Origin: Haematobacter massiliensis
GTDB lineage: Bacteria; Pseudomonadota; Alphaproteobacteria; Rhodobacterales; Rhodobacteraceae
Reading direction: 5' to 3'
DNA: 64,000 bases
Assembly: GCF_000740795.1 (NCBI RefSeq)
Contig: NZ_JGYG01000007.1
Coordinates: forward strand, 1-64,000
A model generated the notes under the pieces. That model saw only the letters and a list, made by a program, of their open reading frames with translations. It was not told the DNA's origin and searched no databases. A program made the position numbers and the translations under genes. Shown here in pieces: positions 48,498-56,978 of the stretch. Positions within the stretch are counted from its first letter, which is position 1. The number at the start of each line of letters is the position of its first letter.

Positions 48498-49408
48498 ACC
48501 GCCCGTTTTGCATCGCGCGCGCGGGCGACGATACGCTCCACATGATCCAGCCCGTTCTGCGTTTCGATGAACCCTTCCAGCTTCGCGAGCGTGCCGAATG
48601 CTTCCGCGACTGCTTCGGGGGTGCGATCGCCTTCGGGCAGATAAACACCCTGGTTCTCCACGATGGCGAGCCGCGCTACCGTGCCAGCGCCGGCCAGCAG
48701 CGCCGTGCGGCTCGGCGCCCCTTCGCTGGTGAGATAGAGCGCGGCGGGAACAACGTTCTCGGGGGAGAGATGGGCGAGCGTCTCCTCCTCCATCATGTCG
48801 CCGGTCATGCGCGTGGCGGCGGTGGGCAGGACAGCATTGACATGGATGCCGTATTTCTGCCCCTCGAAATGCAACACGTTCATCAGCCCGATCAGCCCGG
48901 CCTTGGCCGCGCCATAGTTGGCCTGACCGAAGTTGCCATAGACGCCGGATGTGGAGGATGTCATCAGGACGCGCCCATAGCCCTGCTCGCGCATCGTCTC
49001 CCAGACCGCCTTGGTCGCGTTGGCCGAACCGATGAGATGCACCTCCACCACAGCGCGGAAGTCGTCCATCGTCATCTTGGCGAAAGTCCTGTCGCGCAGG
49101 ATGCCGGCGTTGTTGATGAGCACGTCGATCCGACCGAATGTCTCCCGCGCACGGGCGGCAAGCGCCTCCATCTGCGAAAAGTCGGTGACGTTTCCGCCGT
49201 CCGCCAAGGCCGCCCCGCCCTGCGCTTCGATCTCTGCAACGACGGCTTCCGCAGCGGCGCTGGAGCCACCACGGCCATCCCGCGCTCCGCCGAAGTCGTT
49301 GACGACCACCTTTGCTCCCCGCCGGGCCAGCTCCAGTGCATAGGCGCGCCCCAGCCCGCCGCCTGCTCCGGTGACGATGGCGACGCGCCCTTCGTAGCTG
49401 ATGCTCAT
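48494..49408 (-). CDS. SDR 3-hydroxyacyl-CoA dehydrogenase (HSD17B4-like)
   Basis: 304-residue SDR with the NAD motif TGAGGGLGRAY, VVVNDFGGARDGRGGSSAAAEAV, NNAGILRDRTFAKM and the catalytic YGAAKAG. The NDFGG insert is typical of the dehydrogenase unit of peroxisomal multifunctional enzymes and their bacterial homologues, which oxidise 3-hydroxyacyl-CoA. It overlaps the MaoC gene (ATGA), matching the hydratase-dehydrogenase pair those enzymes fuse. Confidence 0.9.
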   Translation of the reverse strand: MSISYEGRVAIVTGAGGGLGRAYALELARRGAKVVVNDFGGARDGRGGSSAAAEAVVAEIEAQGGAALADGGNVTDFSQMEALAARARETFGRIDVLINNAGILRDRTFAKMTMDDFRAVVEVHLIGSANATKAVWETMREQGYGRVLMTSSTSGVYGNFGQANYGAAKAGLIGLMNVLHFEGQKYGIHVNAVLPTAATRMTGDMMEEETLAHLSPENVVPAALYLTSEGAPSRTALLAGAGTVARLAIVENQGVYLPEGDRTPEAVAEAFGTLAKLEGFIETQNGLDHVERIVARARDAKRAV

Positions 49409-49827
49409 CCTGCTTTATCCTCCGCCTCTGCCTTCAATATGTGCCATTCCGCGATCGCGGCTGGCTTCTGCTGGCCTTCCACCTCTACTGTCACGCCATA
49501 GGTGTCGAGCCGTCCGGTGCCGCGTGCCTGCGATGAAATCAGCGTAAAGCGCGCGCGGATGCGGCTTCCGACCCTGACGGGCGCGACGAAGCGAACCTTG
49601 TCGAAGCCGTAATTTACCTCCATCCCGCTGCCGGGGGGCATAGCGCTCTGCTGCAACTGGGTCAGGAGGGATAGAACGAGAAACCCATGCGCTATGGTGC
49701 CGCCGAAACCGCCTTCGCGGGCTGCACGTTCGGGATCGACATGGATGAACTGATGATCGCCGATGACATCGGCAAAGCGATCAACGAGCCGCTGATCGAC
49801 GAGAAGCCAGTCGCTTACCCTGTCCAT
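49405..49827 (-). CDS. MaoC-like enoyl-CoA hydratase
   Basis: 140-residue hotdog hydratase. The hydratase-2 motif is clear: FADVIGDHQFIHVDPERAA, with Asp and His of the catalytic dyad, then FGGTIAHGFLVLSLLTQL. It adds water to an enoyl-CoA, feeding the adjacent SDR. It is the first gene of the operon and lies 18 bases downstream of the TetR-type operator. Confidence 0.92.
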   Translation of the reverse strand: MDRVSDWLLVDQRLVDRFADVIGDHQFIHVDPERAAREGGFGGTIAHGFLVLSLLTQLQQSAMPPGSGMEVNYGFDKVRFVAPVRVGSRIRARFTLISSQARGTGRLDTYGVTVEVEGQQKPAAIAEWHILKAEAEDKAG

Positions 49828-49842
49828 AGCCCCTCTCCTCTA

Positions 49843-49862
49843 CAACATACGGAGTAGTATGG
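49843..49862. promoter_or_regulatory. TetR-type operator, copy 2
   Basis: CAACATACGGAGTAGTATGG shares the CAACATACNNNGTAGTATG core with copy 1 at 45408. It sits in the divergent gap between maoC (18 bases from its start) and the tetR gene (58 bases from its start), as expected for autoregulation. Confidence 0.7.
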
Positions 49863-49919
49863 ATTGCCTTTGTCCCTGTCCAGTGTCAATATCGGCGGGA
49901 AACGAATGACCGAGACCGG

Positions 49920-50552
49920 ATGACACAGCCACGCACACGCAACAGAGACGATGGGGCGGGGAATATCGAGATCCTCGAAATGGCGGCGCAATGCTTCATG
50001 GAGCAGGGTTTCGCCGCCACCAGCATTGACGACGTTGCCCGACGACTGGGTGCCACGAAGGGGCGGATTTACCACTACTATTCGTCAAAGACCGACCTGT
50101 TCTTCGACGTGCACCGTGAGGGCATGGAACGGCTGTTTCACGCGGTCGAACCGGTGATGGCGGGGCCGGGGTCCGCTGTGCGGCGGCTGGAGGCGATGCT
50201 GCACGCCCATGCGATGGCGATGATGACCAACGTCGCTTTCGAGGCGGTCGTGGTGCAGGGTGTGCACATGCACAGGATGGCCGCAACGACACCGGGCCAA
50301 CGCGGCACACTGGACGCGTTGATCGCACTGCGCCGTCGTTTCGAAGGATTGTTCCGGCAGGTGATGGAGGAGGGCATTGCGGATGGCTCGCTTCGCGCAA
50401 TGGATGTGTCGGTCGGCGCAAAGGCCATGCTCGGCGCGGTGAACTGGATGTCCGTCTGGTATCGGCCGATGCCGGAGGAGACGCAGGAAAGCCGTCATCG
50501 CCTTGCCGATCAGATTGTCGCGACGCAGATCGAAGGTCTCCGTCAGAGGTAG
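49920..50552 (+). CDS. TetR family transcriptional regulator
   Basis: 210-residue repressor. The HTH is at about residues 30-60 (TSIDDVARRLGATKGRIYHYYSSKTDLFFDV), followed by a helical ligand-binding domain with MLGAVNWMSVWY, a segment seen in several TetR_C proteins tied to acyl-CoA pathways. Given the matching operators it likely controls both the maoC operon and the ligase/crotonase pair in response to an acyl-CoA. It ends the module. Confidence 0.92.
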   Translation: MTQPRTRNRDDGAGNIEILEMAAQCFMEQGFAATSIDDVARRLGATKGRIYHYYSSKTDLFFDVHREGMERLFHAVEPVMAGPGSAVRRLEAMLHAHAMAMMTNVAFEAVVVQGVHMHRMAATTPGQRGTLDALIALRRRFEGLFRQVMEEGIADGSLRAMDVSVGAKAMLGAVNWMSVWYRPMPEETQESRHRLADQIVATQIEGLRQR

Positions 50553-50631
50553 CAGCAATACCGAGTTGAGGGGCGCGACACCGGTCCGCGAAGCCTCCGC
50601 ATGTCGAGGGCAGGGTGGGCGGCGAGGCTGG

Positions 50632-51804
50632 CTAAAACTCTGCCCGCGATGCTGCCCGACGAAGATCGCGGGCAAAGACCCGGGGTCGAAACCCCTGTGG
50701 ATCAGGTCCGTAGATCCGGCGATCCAGCCCGGCGAGCAAAGACCTTATCTCTGGCGATGTTCGGCCATCCAGATATGCCCCCGCTGCGCGACGAAGCGCG
50801 AGAGGATCGTCGGATCGGGCGGCACGCCCGAGCGCCAGCCGCGGAAAGGGTGACCAGCGCCGCCGAAGCCGCTTCCAGCCTGCGCGCCCAACGGCGGGAG
50901 CGCTTCGCCACAGCATCAACCCCGTTCCGGCACCGATCCCCGCCACGATCGCGGCGCCGGAAAGTGCGTCCTCCCACATCCCGAACCGCCCTGTCGCCGC
51001 GCGATTGGCAGTGAAACTCGCATAACCTATGGAAAGGGGCGGAATTTCCACAGTCTCTATCCGGCGGCTCCTGCTATCGAAATAGGGGATCGTGACAGGT
51101 TCGATGACCCCCGGCTCCCCGGTTTCCGGGCGGAACTGCCATGTCCAGACCACCTCCGCCATCGGCCCCTCCGCGGTGAGGGTCAGCTTCCGCTCCACCG
51201 GCGCCGCGAAGGTGATGAGCCAGTTCTCCGAGACCACCGGCCGGGGTGGCAACATCTCCGGCAGCGCGCCCTCCGCCGTCAGGATGATGCGCCGCGTGAC
51301 CGTTTCGCCATCCGCCAGATGGGCGGGATCGGTGGAGAGTTCCTGGCGGAGTGTCAGCCGCTCTGCCGCCAGCTTCCAGCCCCGCTCCGCCGGGAATGGG
51401 CCTACGGGGATTTCCACCGGTTGGGCCTTCACCTCCCGCGGTTGGCGCTGGCTCGCTTCGTCGATGATGGTGAGATGGTGCAGCACCGGGCCGAAATGCA
51501 GCACGCCCGAGCGCCGGGGAAAAAGCGCCAGGTGTCGTTCCATGACCTGCCAGGGCAGCCCGTCGATCATCTCCTGTCGCCAACTGTCTGGGGCAATCTG
51601 GATCCAGTCGAAACCGTCGCTGGGGGCGATCTCCAGCTTTTCGTTTGCCACCTTGCGGTCATAGACGGCGCGGATGGTGACGGGAAGCATTTCCCCGACG
51701 ATCAGATCCTGATGTCTCGGCTCGGGCCGGATGGTGAGCGTAAGGCTTTCCGCGCCCGCGGGCGAGGCGAGCAGTGCGAGGGAGAGAAACAGCCATCTCA
51801 CCAT
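50632..51804 (-). CDS. BatD-like exported/membrane protein
   Basis: 390-residue protein with a signal peptide (MVRWLFLSLALLASPAGAES), beta-rich periplasmic domains (LTIRPEPRHQDLIVGEMLPVTI; WTWQFRPETGEPGVIEPVTIPYFDS), a single membrane segment near residues 285-305 (SGAAIVAGIGAGTGLMLW) and an Arg-rich cytoplasmic tail. BatD proteins accompany MoxR/VWA operons of unclear, envelope-related function. ATG 51804 overlaps the previous gene by seven bases. It is the last gene of the seven-gene operon. Confidence 0.75.
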   Translation of the reverse strand: MVRWLFLSLALLASPAGAESLTLTIRPEPRHQDLIVGEMLPVTIRAVYDRKVANEKLEIAPSDGFDWIQIAPDSWRQEMIDGLPWQVMERHLALFPRRSGVLHFGPVLHHLTIIDEASQRQPREVKAQPVEIPVGPFPAERGWKLAAERLTLRQELSTDPAHLADGETVTRRIILTAEGALPEMLPPRPVVSENWLITFAAPVERKLTLTAEGPMAEVVWTWQFRPETGEPGVIEPVTIPYFDSRSRRIETVEIPPLSIGYASFTANRAATGRFGMWEDALSGAAIVAGIGAGTGLMLWRSAPAVGRAGWKRLRRRWSPFPRLALGRAARSDDPLALRRAAGAYLDGRTSPEIRSLLAGLDRRIYGPDPQGFRPRVFARDLRRAASRAEF

Positions 51805-52406
51805 GGGTCGCCCTCCTGCGGTGCTGTCAATCCCATCGACAGGCGGCGGTCGTTCTCGGCGGCAAGCCGGAGCCGCAGGAACGCGCCGGGATCGTCGGGA
51901 ACTGTCGCCAGCCATTCCCGATCGGCGACCCGTCTGCCCGCGTCCAGCGGACGCCCGAGCCGCCTTACATCGTCAAGCGGTGTTCCGCCCGTTGCGGCGA
52001 TGGCGACGACGGCGATCCGCCCCGCTTCGTTTCCCTCGCCCCTCAGGGGCGGTATCAGCGCATTCACGATGTCGCGGTTCTCCCGCGCTGCGCTGTCGGC
52101 GGGGTTTGCGAACAATACCGCATCGAAATAGGCGCGCGACAGCGGGTAATTCCCTGTCGCGGCGAGAGAAAGGCCACGGTTGTAGGTGGAGGACCGGCCT
52201 GCCCGGGCGAAGGCCGCGTCCGCCTCGGCAAAGGATCCTGCCTGATAGAGGGCGACGCCCGATACGGCGGGATCATCCAGAAGGGACGAAGCCAGCCGCG
52301 GCTGCCCGGCCATGAGCAACAGGCGTCCCCCCGCCTCCCGCCCGGCCATGAGCAGCGCCGCGACGCCTGCAACGGCGAGCAGGGACGCTATGCGGGCCGG
52401 GGTCAT
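51798..52406 (-). CDS. TPR-like membrane protein of the Bat operon (BatC-like)
   Basis: 202-residue protein with an N-terminal hydrophobic anchor (ARIASLLAVAGVAALLMAG) and helical repeats resembling tetratricopeptide units (ALYQAGSFAEADAAFARAGRSSTYNRGLSLAATGNYPLSRAYFDAVL). It probably works with the VWA proteins encoded just upstream. ATG 52406 overlaps their stop (ATGA). The TPR assignment is by pattern, so moderate. Confidence 0.68.
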   Translation of the reverse strand: MTPARIASLLAVAGVAALLMAGREAGGRLLLMAGQPRLASSLLDDPAVSGVALYQAGSFAEADAAFARAGRSSTYNRGLSLAATGNYPLSRAYFDAVLFANPADSAARENRDIVNALIPPLRGEGNEAGRIAVVAIAATGGTPLDDVRRLGRPLDAGRRVADREWLATVPDDPGAFLRLRLAAENDRRLSMGLTAPQEGDPW

Positions 52407-53341
52407 GTGCGCCTCCGGTAAAGTGGCAGAGCAAGCACCATGGCCAGCCCTACGCACCATGGCCCGAGGTCGCGAAAGACCCGTGTCGCCTCACCGCTTT
52501 TCGCGAGGCGGGCCGTCCGCGCGGCGGCGATTTCTGCGAGGAGGGGTCGGGGTGTCGCTGCCGGAAATTCCCGCCCGCCGCCCGCCGCCGCAAGCTGCAC
52601 GAGCGCGCCCCGATCGGGTGTAGGCGCTCCGTCCGCCGCACGGTTGAGCGAGAGGGCCCAGACACGCGCCCCCTCGGCCTGAAGCCTCCGTGTCTCTGCG
52701 AGCGCTGGCGGGCCGATACCGCCGCCATCGGAGATGAGGATGAGGTCCGCGCCAGCCATGCCAGGACCATCCTTTCCGGCCACGAGGTTTCGGCTCTCCG
52801 CGAGCGCGATGTCGGGACGGCTGCCGGTGACCGGCATGGTATCGGCTGCCAATACCGCGATGATGCTCTGAAGACTGGCCGCGTCGCTTGTCGGGGCGGA
52901 GGCGACATAAGCATCCGCGGCATAGACCATGATGCCTACCGGCCGACCTTCGGATTGATTGAGCAGGAATGCCGCAGCTGCCTGAAGGTCGGGAAGAGAC
53001 GGGCCCGCCGCCACGGAAGGGGAAAGGTCGAGCAGCAGCAGCATCGGATCGAGCGCGCGGTACTCGACACCTCCCGGCCGTAGAACCGCGGGCCCCGCAA
53101 GACCGAGGATGAGACTGCCCGCGATGAGAAGGGGCAGCAGCGCCGCGCTGTCGGGGCGGGCCGGCAGGATCTGCTCCAGCGCCAGCAACTCGCGCCGGAT
53201 GGCGGGGTCGATGAGCTTGGTCCACGGGCTACGTCGCTGCTGCGCGCGGAGCCAGAGCGCCAGCGCGGCAAGCGGCAGCAGGGCGAGAAGCCAGACCGGA
53301 CGCAGCAACACCAGACCCGCACCAAGAGCGAAGGGCGTCAT
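52403..53341 (-). CDS. VWA-domain membrane protein (BatB-like)
   Basis: 312-residue protein with membrane segments near the N-terminus and C-terminus flanking a von Willebrand A domain. The MIDAS motif DLSPSVA (DxSxS) is present, with LILISDGGGIGPPAL later in the domain. It forms a complex, by analogy, with the BatA-like partner. ATG 53341 overlaps the upstream stop (ATGA). Confidence 0.82.
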   Translation of the reverse strand: MTPFALGAGLVLLRPVWLLALLPLAALALWLRAQQRRSPWTKLIDPAIRRELLALEQILPARPDSAALLPLLIAGSLILGLAGPAVLRPGGVEYRALDPMLLLLDLSPSVAAGPSLPDLQAAAAFLLNQSEGRPVGIMVYAADAYVASAPTSDAASLQSIIAVLAADTMPVTGSRPDIALAESRNLVAGKDGPGMAGADLILISDGGGIGPPALAETRRLQAEGARVWALSLNRAADGAPTPDRGALVQLAAAGGGREFPAATPRPLLAEIAAARTARLAKSGEATRVFRDLGPWCVGLAMVLALPLYRRRT

Positions 53342-54324
53342 GCGGCTTGCCCCGGGCGGCGGGTGAAGAGACCGGTTGCCTCCGCCACCGCCGCGCTCAC
53401 TGCCAGCAACAGGGCGAGCGCGGCCGGCCAGACCCACAGCGCTTGGGCCATTATCACCGGCGGACGTGTCGAGGGGTTCGGCTCAAGCCTGTCCAGATCG
53501 GCGGCCATCTGCACGAGGTCCGCCATATCGCGCACCCGCCAGGAGCGACCGCCACTCGCCTCCGCAATGTCACGGAGCGCGGCGATATCGACGGCATCCC
53601 GGGCGGCCGGCCGCGTCTCCAGATCCTCCGGGCCGAGGGCAATGGTGTGGACCCGGACCCCCATCGTCGCTGCGAGCCGCCCCACGTCGCGTGCGTCCAG
53701 CCGGTCGGAGGTATCGCGCCCGTCCGAGAGCAGCACGATCACCCGGGATGTCGCGGGCTCCGCCGTCACGCGTTTCAATGCCAGTCCCAACCCGTCTGCG
53801 ATGGCGGTCGAACGCCCCGTTATTCCGATCTCGGCAGCGTCTATGGCACGCACGACCGCAGGAAGGTCGTATGTGAGCGGCGCGGCGACATAGGCCTGAT
53901 CGGCAAAGATCACCAGGCCGATCCTGTCGCCCTCCCGCTCGGAAACAAAGCGGCTCGCCACCCGCTTGACAGCGGCGAGCCTGCTGGCGGTCTGTCCGTC
54001 AAGAGTGAAATCCGGGGTTTCCATGCTGCCCGACAGATCGAGTGCAAGCATGATGTCCCTCCCCGTCGCCGTCCTGTCGGGCATCGGCCGCAACCACTCC
54101 GGCCCTGCAAGGGCGAGTGTCAGGCACAGCCACAGGGCGAGCCTTAGGGGCAGGGACCCATCCCGGAAAGATGCGTCCGCCACCGGCATCCCGGCTGCCG
54201 CGATGGCCTCGGGAAGGCGCAGCGCCTCCGTCCGGTTCTCGCGGGGCGGCAAAAGATGGAACAGGATCACGGGAAGCGGCAGAAGAAGAAAAGCGAAGGG
54301 GTGAGCAAACTGGAGATTACCCAT
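53338..54324 (-). CDS. VWA-domain membrane protein (BatA-like)
   Basis: 328-residue protein with N-terminal membrane helices (FLLLPLPVILFHLLPP and LALWLCLTLALAGPEWL) then a VWA domain carrying a full MIDAS: DLSGSMETPDF, GRSTAIADG, and LLSDGRDTSD. A C-terminal helix (WPAALALLLAVSAAVAEAT) follows. The N-terminus overlaps the DUF4381 gene by eight bases. BatA/B pairs are linked to MoxR ATPases and envelope or stress functions. Confidence 0.87.
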   Translation of the reverse strand: MGNLQFAHPFAFLLLPLPVILFHLLPPRENRTEALRLPEAIAAAGMPVADASFRDGSLPLRLALWLCLTLALAGPEWLRPMPDRTATGRDIMLALDLSGSMETPDFTLDGQTASRLAAVKRVASRFVSEREGDRIGLVIFADQAYVAAPLTYDLPAVVRAIDAAEIGITGRSTAIADGLGLALKRVTAEPATSRVIVLLSDGRDTSDRLDARDVGRLAATMGVRVHTIALGPEDLETRPAARDAVDIAALRDIAEASGGRSWRVRDMADLVQMAADLDRLEPNPSTRPPVIMAQALWVWPAALALLLAVSAAVAEATGLFTRRPGQAA

Positions 54325-54679
54325 TCCGCCGCCCCCCCCAGGCATCCGCGACCAGCCGCTCCAAATCCGCCGCATCGTAGGATGCCCCCAGATAAAGCGC
54401 GTCGTGATAGCTGTCTGGCAGGGCCACGCCGCGTTCGGCCAACAGCCGCGCTGCGGCAACCAGCCTGTCGGAGGCGGGGAGCCCGCGCAGCTCGCCGAGC
54501 GCATCGACGGCACGTCGGGGCGCCGGGCGCCGCCGGAACAAGGGTGCCAGGATAAAGATCAGCACCGCCGCGATGAGCAGTCCGATACCGAAAGCCGCAA
54601 GGATGTCTGTCATCCCGGTGCGTACGAACTCGGCAGGCAGCCGGGGCGGATTGAGCGTTTGGACAAGTTCCCCGTTCAT
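54317..54679 (-). CDS. DUF4381-type small membrane protein
   Basis: 120-residue protein with one transmembrane helix (ILAAFGIGLLIAAVLIFILAPLF) and a cytoplasmic helical tail (LGELRGLPASDRLVAAARLLAERGVALPD). Position between the DUF58 and VWA genes is where DUF4381 proteins occur. Its start overlaps the DUF58 stop (ATGA). Confidence 0.8.
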   Translation of the reverse strand: MNGELVQTLNPPRLPAEFVRTGMTDILAAFGIGLLIAAVLIFILAPLFRRRPAPRRAVDALGELRGLPASDRLVAAARLLAERGVALPDSYHDALYLGASYDAADLERLVADAWGGRRNG

Positions 54680-55545
54680 CCAGAGCCCTCCATGCCCGGG
54701 CCGATGCGCTCTGCGGCTATACCGGGGCGATGCAGGGCTTCCACGCGCGCTGCCGTCACCGCGGGAAGGCCAGAGAACCCGCGGCGGATAACATGTTTCT
54801 CATCTTCCGCGACCGGCAGCGGGCCATCGGCGGGCGCGCGCTCGAAAACATCTTCGATGAGCAGGAAGCGTAAGGGGCCACGGGTGGAAATGGCGGCAAG
54901 GGTTTCTTGCCACCCGGAACCGGGCAGGTCGAGACCCGTGGCGACCACCAGGCCCGCCCCCCGCGGCGCGAAGCGTGCGGCGCGGCGCAGCTCGACGTCG
55001 AGCGGGCGCGTGGGCAGATGCGCCATCACCGCTTCCCGGGCGGCGGCATGGGCGCGCGTGAGGCAGCCTGCGACACGGGCCATTCCCCGTGCGCCCGGGG
55101 CTGGGCGCTCTCCGAAAATCCCGGCATCCGTAATTGCGGCAACACCGATGGAGCCGCGCTCGGCCGCTTCCCGCCAACCTTCCATCGCCAGACGCTCCGC
55201 CCCCAGGACCGAGCGGAATCGCCCACGCGTGGCCCAGAGCATCGGGCGGCGAAAGTCTGCGATGAGCAACAGCGTCCGCTCCCGCTCTTCATGGAAGGTA
55301 CGGACCTGCGGCACTCCGGTTCGCGCGGTCGCGGCAGCGTCCAGATGTCTCGGGTCATCGCCATCGGCGAAGGGGCGTATCTCGCGAAGCGCCTGTCCGC
55401 TGCCGCGTTGACGGACCGGCGTGAGGCCGGGGCGCTCTGCCAGCCGCTCCTCTCTGCCGCGCTGCAGGGCGAGCGGAGCGAGGGCGAGCAGGCGGCTTGC
55501 CGTCACCTCTCCCACCCCCCCGCTTGACTCACCAGGGCCTGACAT
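54676..55545 (-). CDS. DUF58 domain protein
   Basis: 289-residue protein. The DUF58 core is recognisable in SGQALREIRPFADGDDPRHLDAAATARTG, and the REERERTLLLIADFRRPMLWATRG segment begins a VWA-like fold. The family is nearly always paired with MoxR ATPases. I placed the start at ATG 55545, which overlaps the MoxR gene end by 17 bases; an internal GTG is possible. Confidence 0.85.
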   Translation of the reverse strand: MSGPGESSGGVGEVTASRLLALAPLALQRGREERLAERPGLTPVRQRGSGQALREIRPFADGDDPRHLDAAATARTGVPQVRTFHEERERTLLLIADFRRPMLWATRGRFRSVLGAERLAMEGWREAAERGSIGVAAITDAGIFGERPAPGARGMARVAGCLTRAHAAAREAVMAHLPTRPLDVELRRAARFAPRGAGLVVATGLDLPGSGWQETLAAISTRGPLRFLLIEDVFERAPADGPLPVAEDEKHVIRRGFSGLPAVTAARVEALHRPGIAAERIGPGMEGSG

Positions 55546-56506
55546 GATCGATGAGCCGCCGTACCAGATCGCGCGGACCCAGCCCCTCTGACGTAGCGCG
55601 CCAGCTCGGGACGAGGCGGTGCGCCAGCACATCCGGCGCCAGCAGTTCCACATCCTCGGGCAGCCCGTGATCCCGCCCGAGCAGGCCGGCGCGCGCCCGG
55701 GTGCAGGCGGCGAGCGCCAGCGTTCCACGGGGAGAGACGGCATGTTCGATCAGCCCGGCAAGCGGCCCGCCCTCCGTCTCCCGCGTGGCGATGACGAGCC
55801 GGACGATGTAATCCTTGAGAGCGGGGGCCAGCAGAACGCCGTTGGCCGCGCGGGCTGCGGTATGGAGGGTATCCGCGCCGAGCCGCGACGGTGCGCGATG
55901 GGTTGGCAGGCGCAGTTCCCCCTCCACCAGATCGAGGATACGCCGCTCCGCCTCCGCGCCTGGCAGGACCAGATCGACATGCAGCAGGAAGCGGTCGAGC
56001 TGCGCCTCCGGCAGGGGAAAGGTACCCTCGTGCTCGATGGAGTTCTGCGTGGCGACCACCATGAACGGATCAGGAAGGGCGCGCGTCGTCCCTCCCGCCG
56101 TCACCTGTCGTTCGGCCATCGCCTCCAGCAGCGCCGACTGCACCTTGGGAGGCGCGCGGTTGATTTCATCGACGAGCACAAGCTCATGAAACAAAGGTCC
56201 GGGCAGGAAGTCGAACCGCCCCGTATCGGGGCGGAACACCTGGGTGCCCGTCATGTCGGAGGGCATAAGGTCGGGGGTGCACTGAATACGCGCAAAGCTG
56301 CCCGCCAGCCCTTCCGCCAACCGCTTAACCGCGCGCGTCTTCGCAAGCCCGGGCGGCCCTTCGATGAGCACGTGGCCGCCTGCCACCAGGGCGATCATCA
56401 ACCGCTCGACCAGATGCTCGTGGCCGATCAGACCTTCGACCATTTCCTGGCCAAGTGAGGCCACCGGGGCAAACGCCGCGGTCAATCCAGTGTCCTGTAT
56501 CGTCAC
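55529..56506 (-). CDS. MoxR-family AAA+ ATPase
   Basis: 325-residue AAA+ chaperone-like ATPase. Walker A GPPGLAKT is at 50-57, Walker B is LVLVDEINRAPPKVQSALLEAM, and ATQNSIEHEGTFPLPEAQLDRFLL contains sensor 1 and the arginine finger region. The start is GTG 56506, preceded by GGGGAGGAGCGGC; the longer frame has no ribosome site. It heads a seven-gene operon and should activate or remodel the VWA proteins. Confidence 0.93.
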   Translation of the reverse strand: MTIQDTGLTAAFAPVASLGQEMVEGLIGHEHLVERLMIALVAGGHVLIEGPPGLAKTRAVKRLAEGLAGSFARIQCTPDLMPSDMTGTQVFRPDTGRFDFLPGPLFHELVLVDEINRAPPKVQSALLEAMAERQVTAGGTTRALPDPFMVVATQNSIEHEGTFPLPEAQLDRFLLHVDLVLPGAEAERRILDLVEGELRLPTHRAPSRLGADTLHTAARAANGVLLAPALKDYIVRLVIATRETEGGPLAGLIEHAVSPRGTLALAACTRARAGLLGRDHGLPEDVELLAPDVLAHRLVPSWRATSEGLGPRDLVRRLIDHVRPW

Positions 56507-56969
56507 GCCGCTCCTCCCCAAGATCGAACGTGTCGGGCCACAGTGACAGAGCGGACGCCCCGGCGCCACTCCTCATAGCTCCTACTTAAGAATGGTATAA
56601 GAACACGGAGGAGAGGCCGCAGGACGGATCACCACGCCCGTTTTGCAGTGGTGCGACGGCCTTGCTGCGGTGGTGGCCGTGATCGGTGCTGCGGTGGAGC
56701 CGCTCTAGTTCGCTCCCCCTCTCCTGCTCTCCGGATTCGCGCGACGGCGGCTGGTAAGCCTCGCCGTGGCGTCGTCGCAAGGTCGAATGCGCGGCCGGAA
56801 CGGCTGGGTCAATCCGTCGCCTTTCCCGGTCGTGGACGTGGCGGAAGATATGACTGCCGCTCGCATACCAACGGCAGAAACCGGGCTTCCGGCGGATCGC
56901 ATTCCTCGCGGGCCGGGCATGGTCCGTTGCGGGCGTGGATCAGAGATCCACGCTTTTGCGGTATGTGGA
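56507..56969. other. 463-bp intergenic region between two minus-strand operons
   Basis: An AT-rich patch near 56581-56610 may hold the moxR operon promoter. The right end has a perfect 7-bp palindrome GTGGATC-AGA-GATCCAC (56935-56951). No gene is supported. Confidence 0.45.
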
Positions 56970-56978
56970 TCAGAGATC
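56935..56978. repeat. Direct repeat and palindrome at the abgB-like 3' end
   Basis: GTGGATCAGAGATC occurs at 56935-56948 and again at 56965-56978, 30 bases apart. The first copy extends into the palindrome GTGGATC-AGA-GATCCAC. The second copy covers the stop codon and last residues of the amidohydrolase. It may form alternative 3' hairpins on the transcript. Confidence 0.6.
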
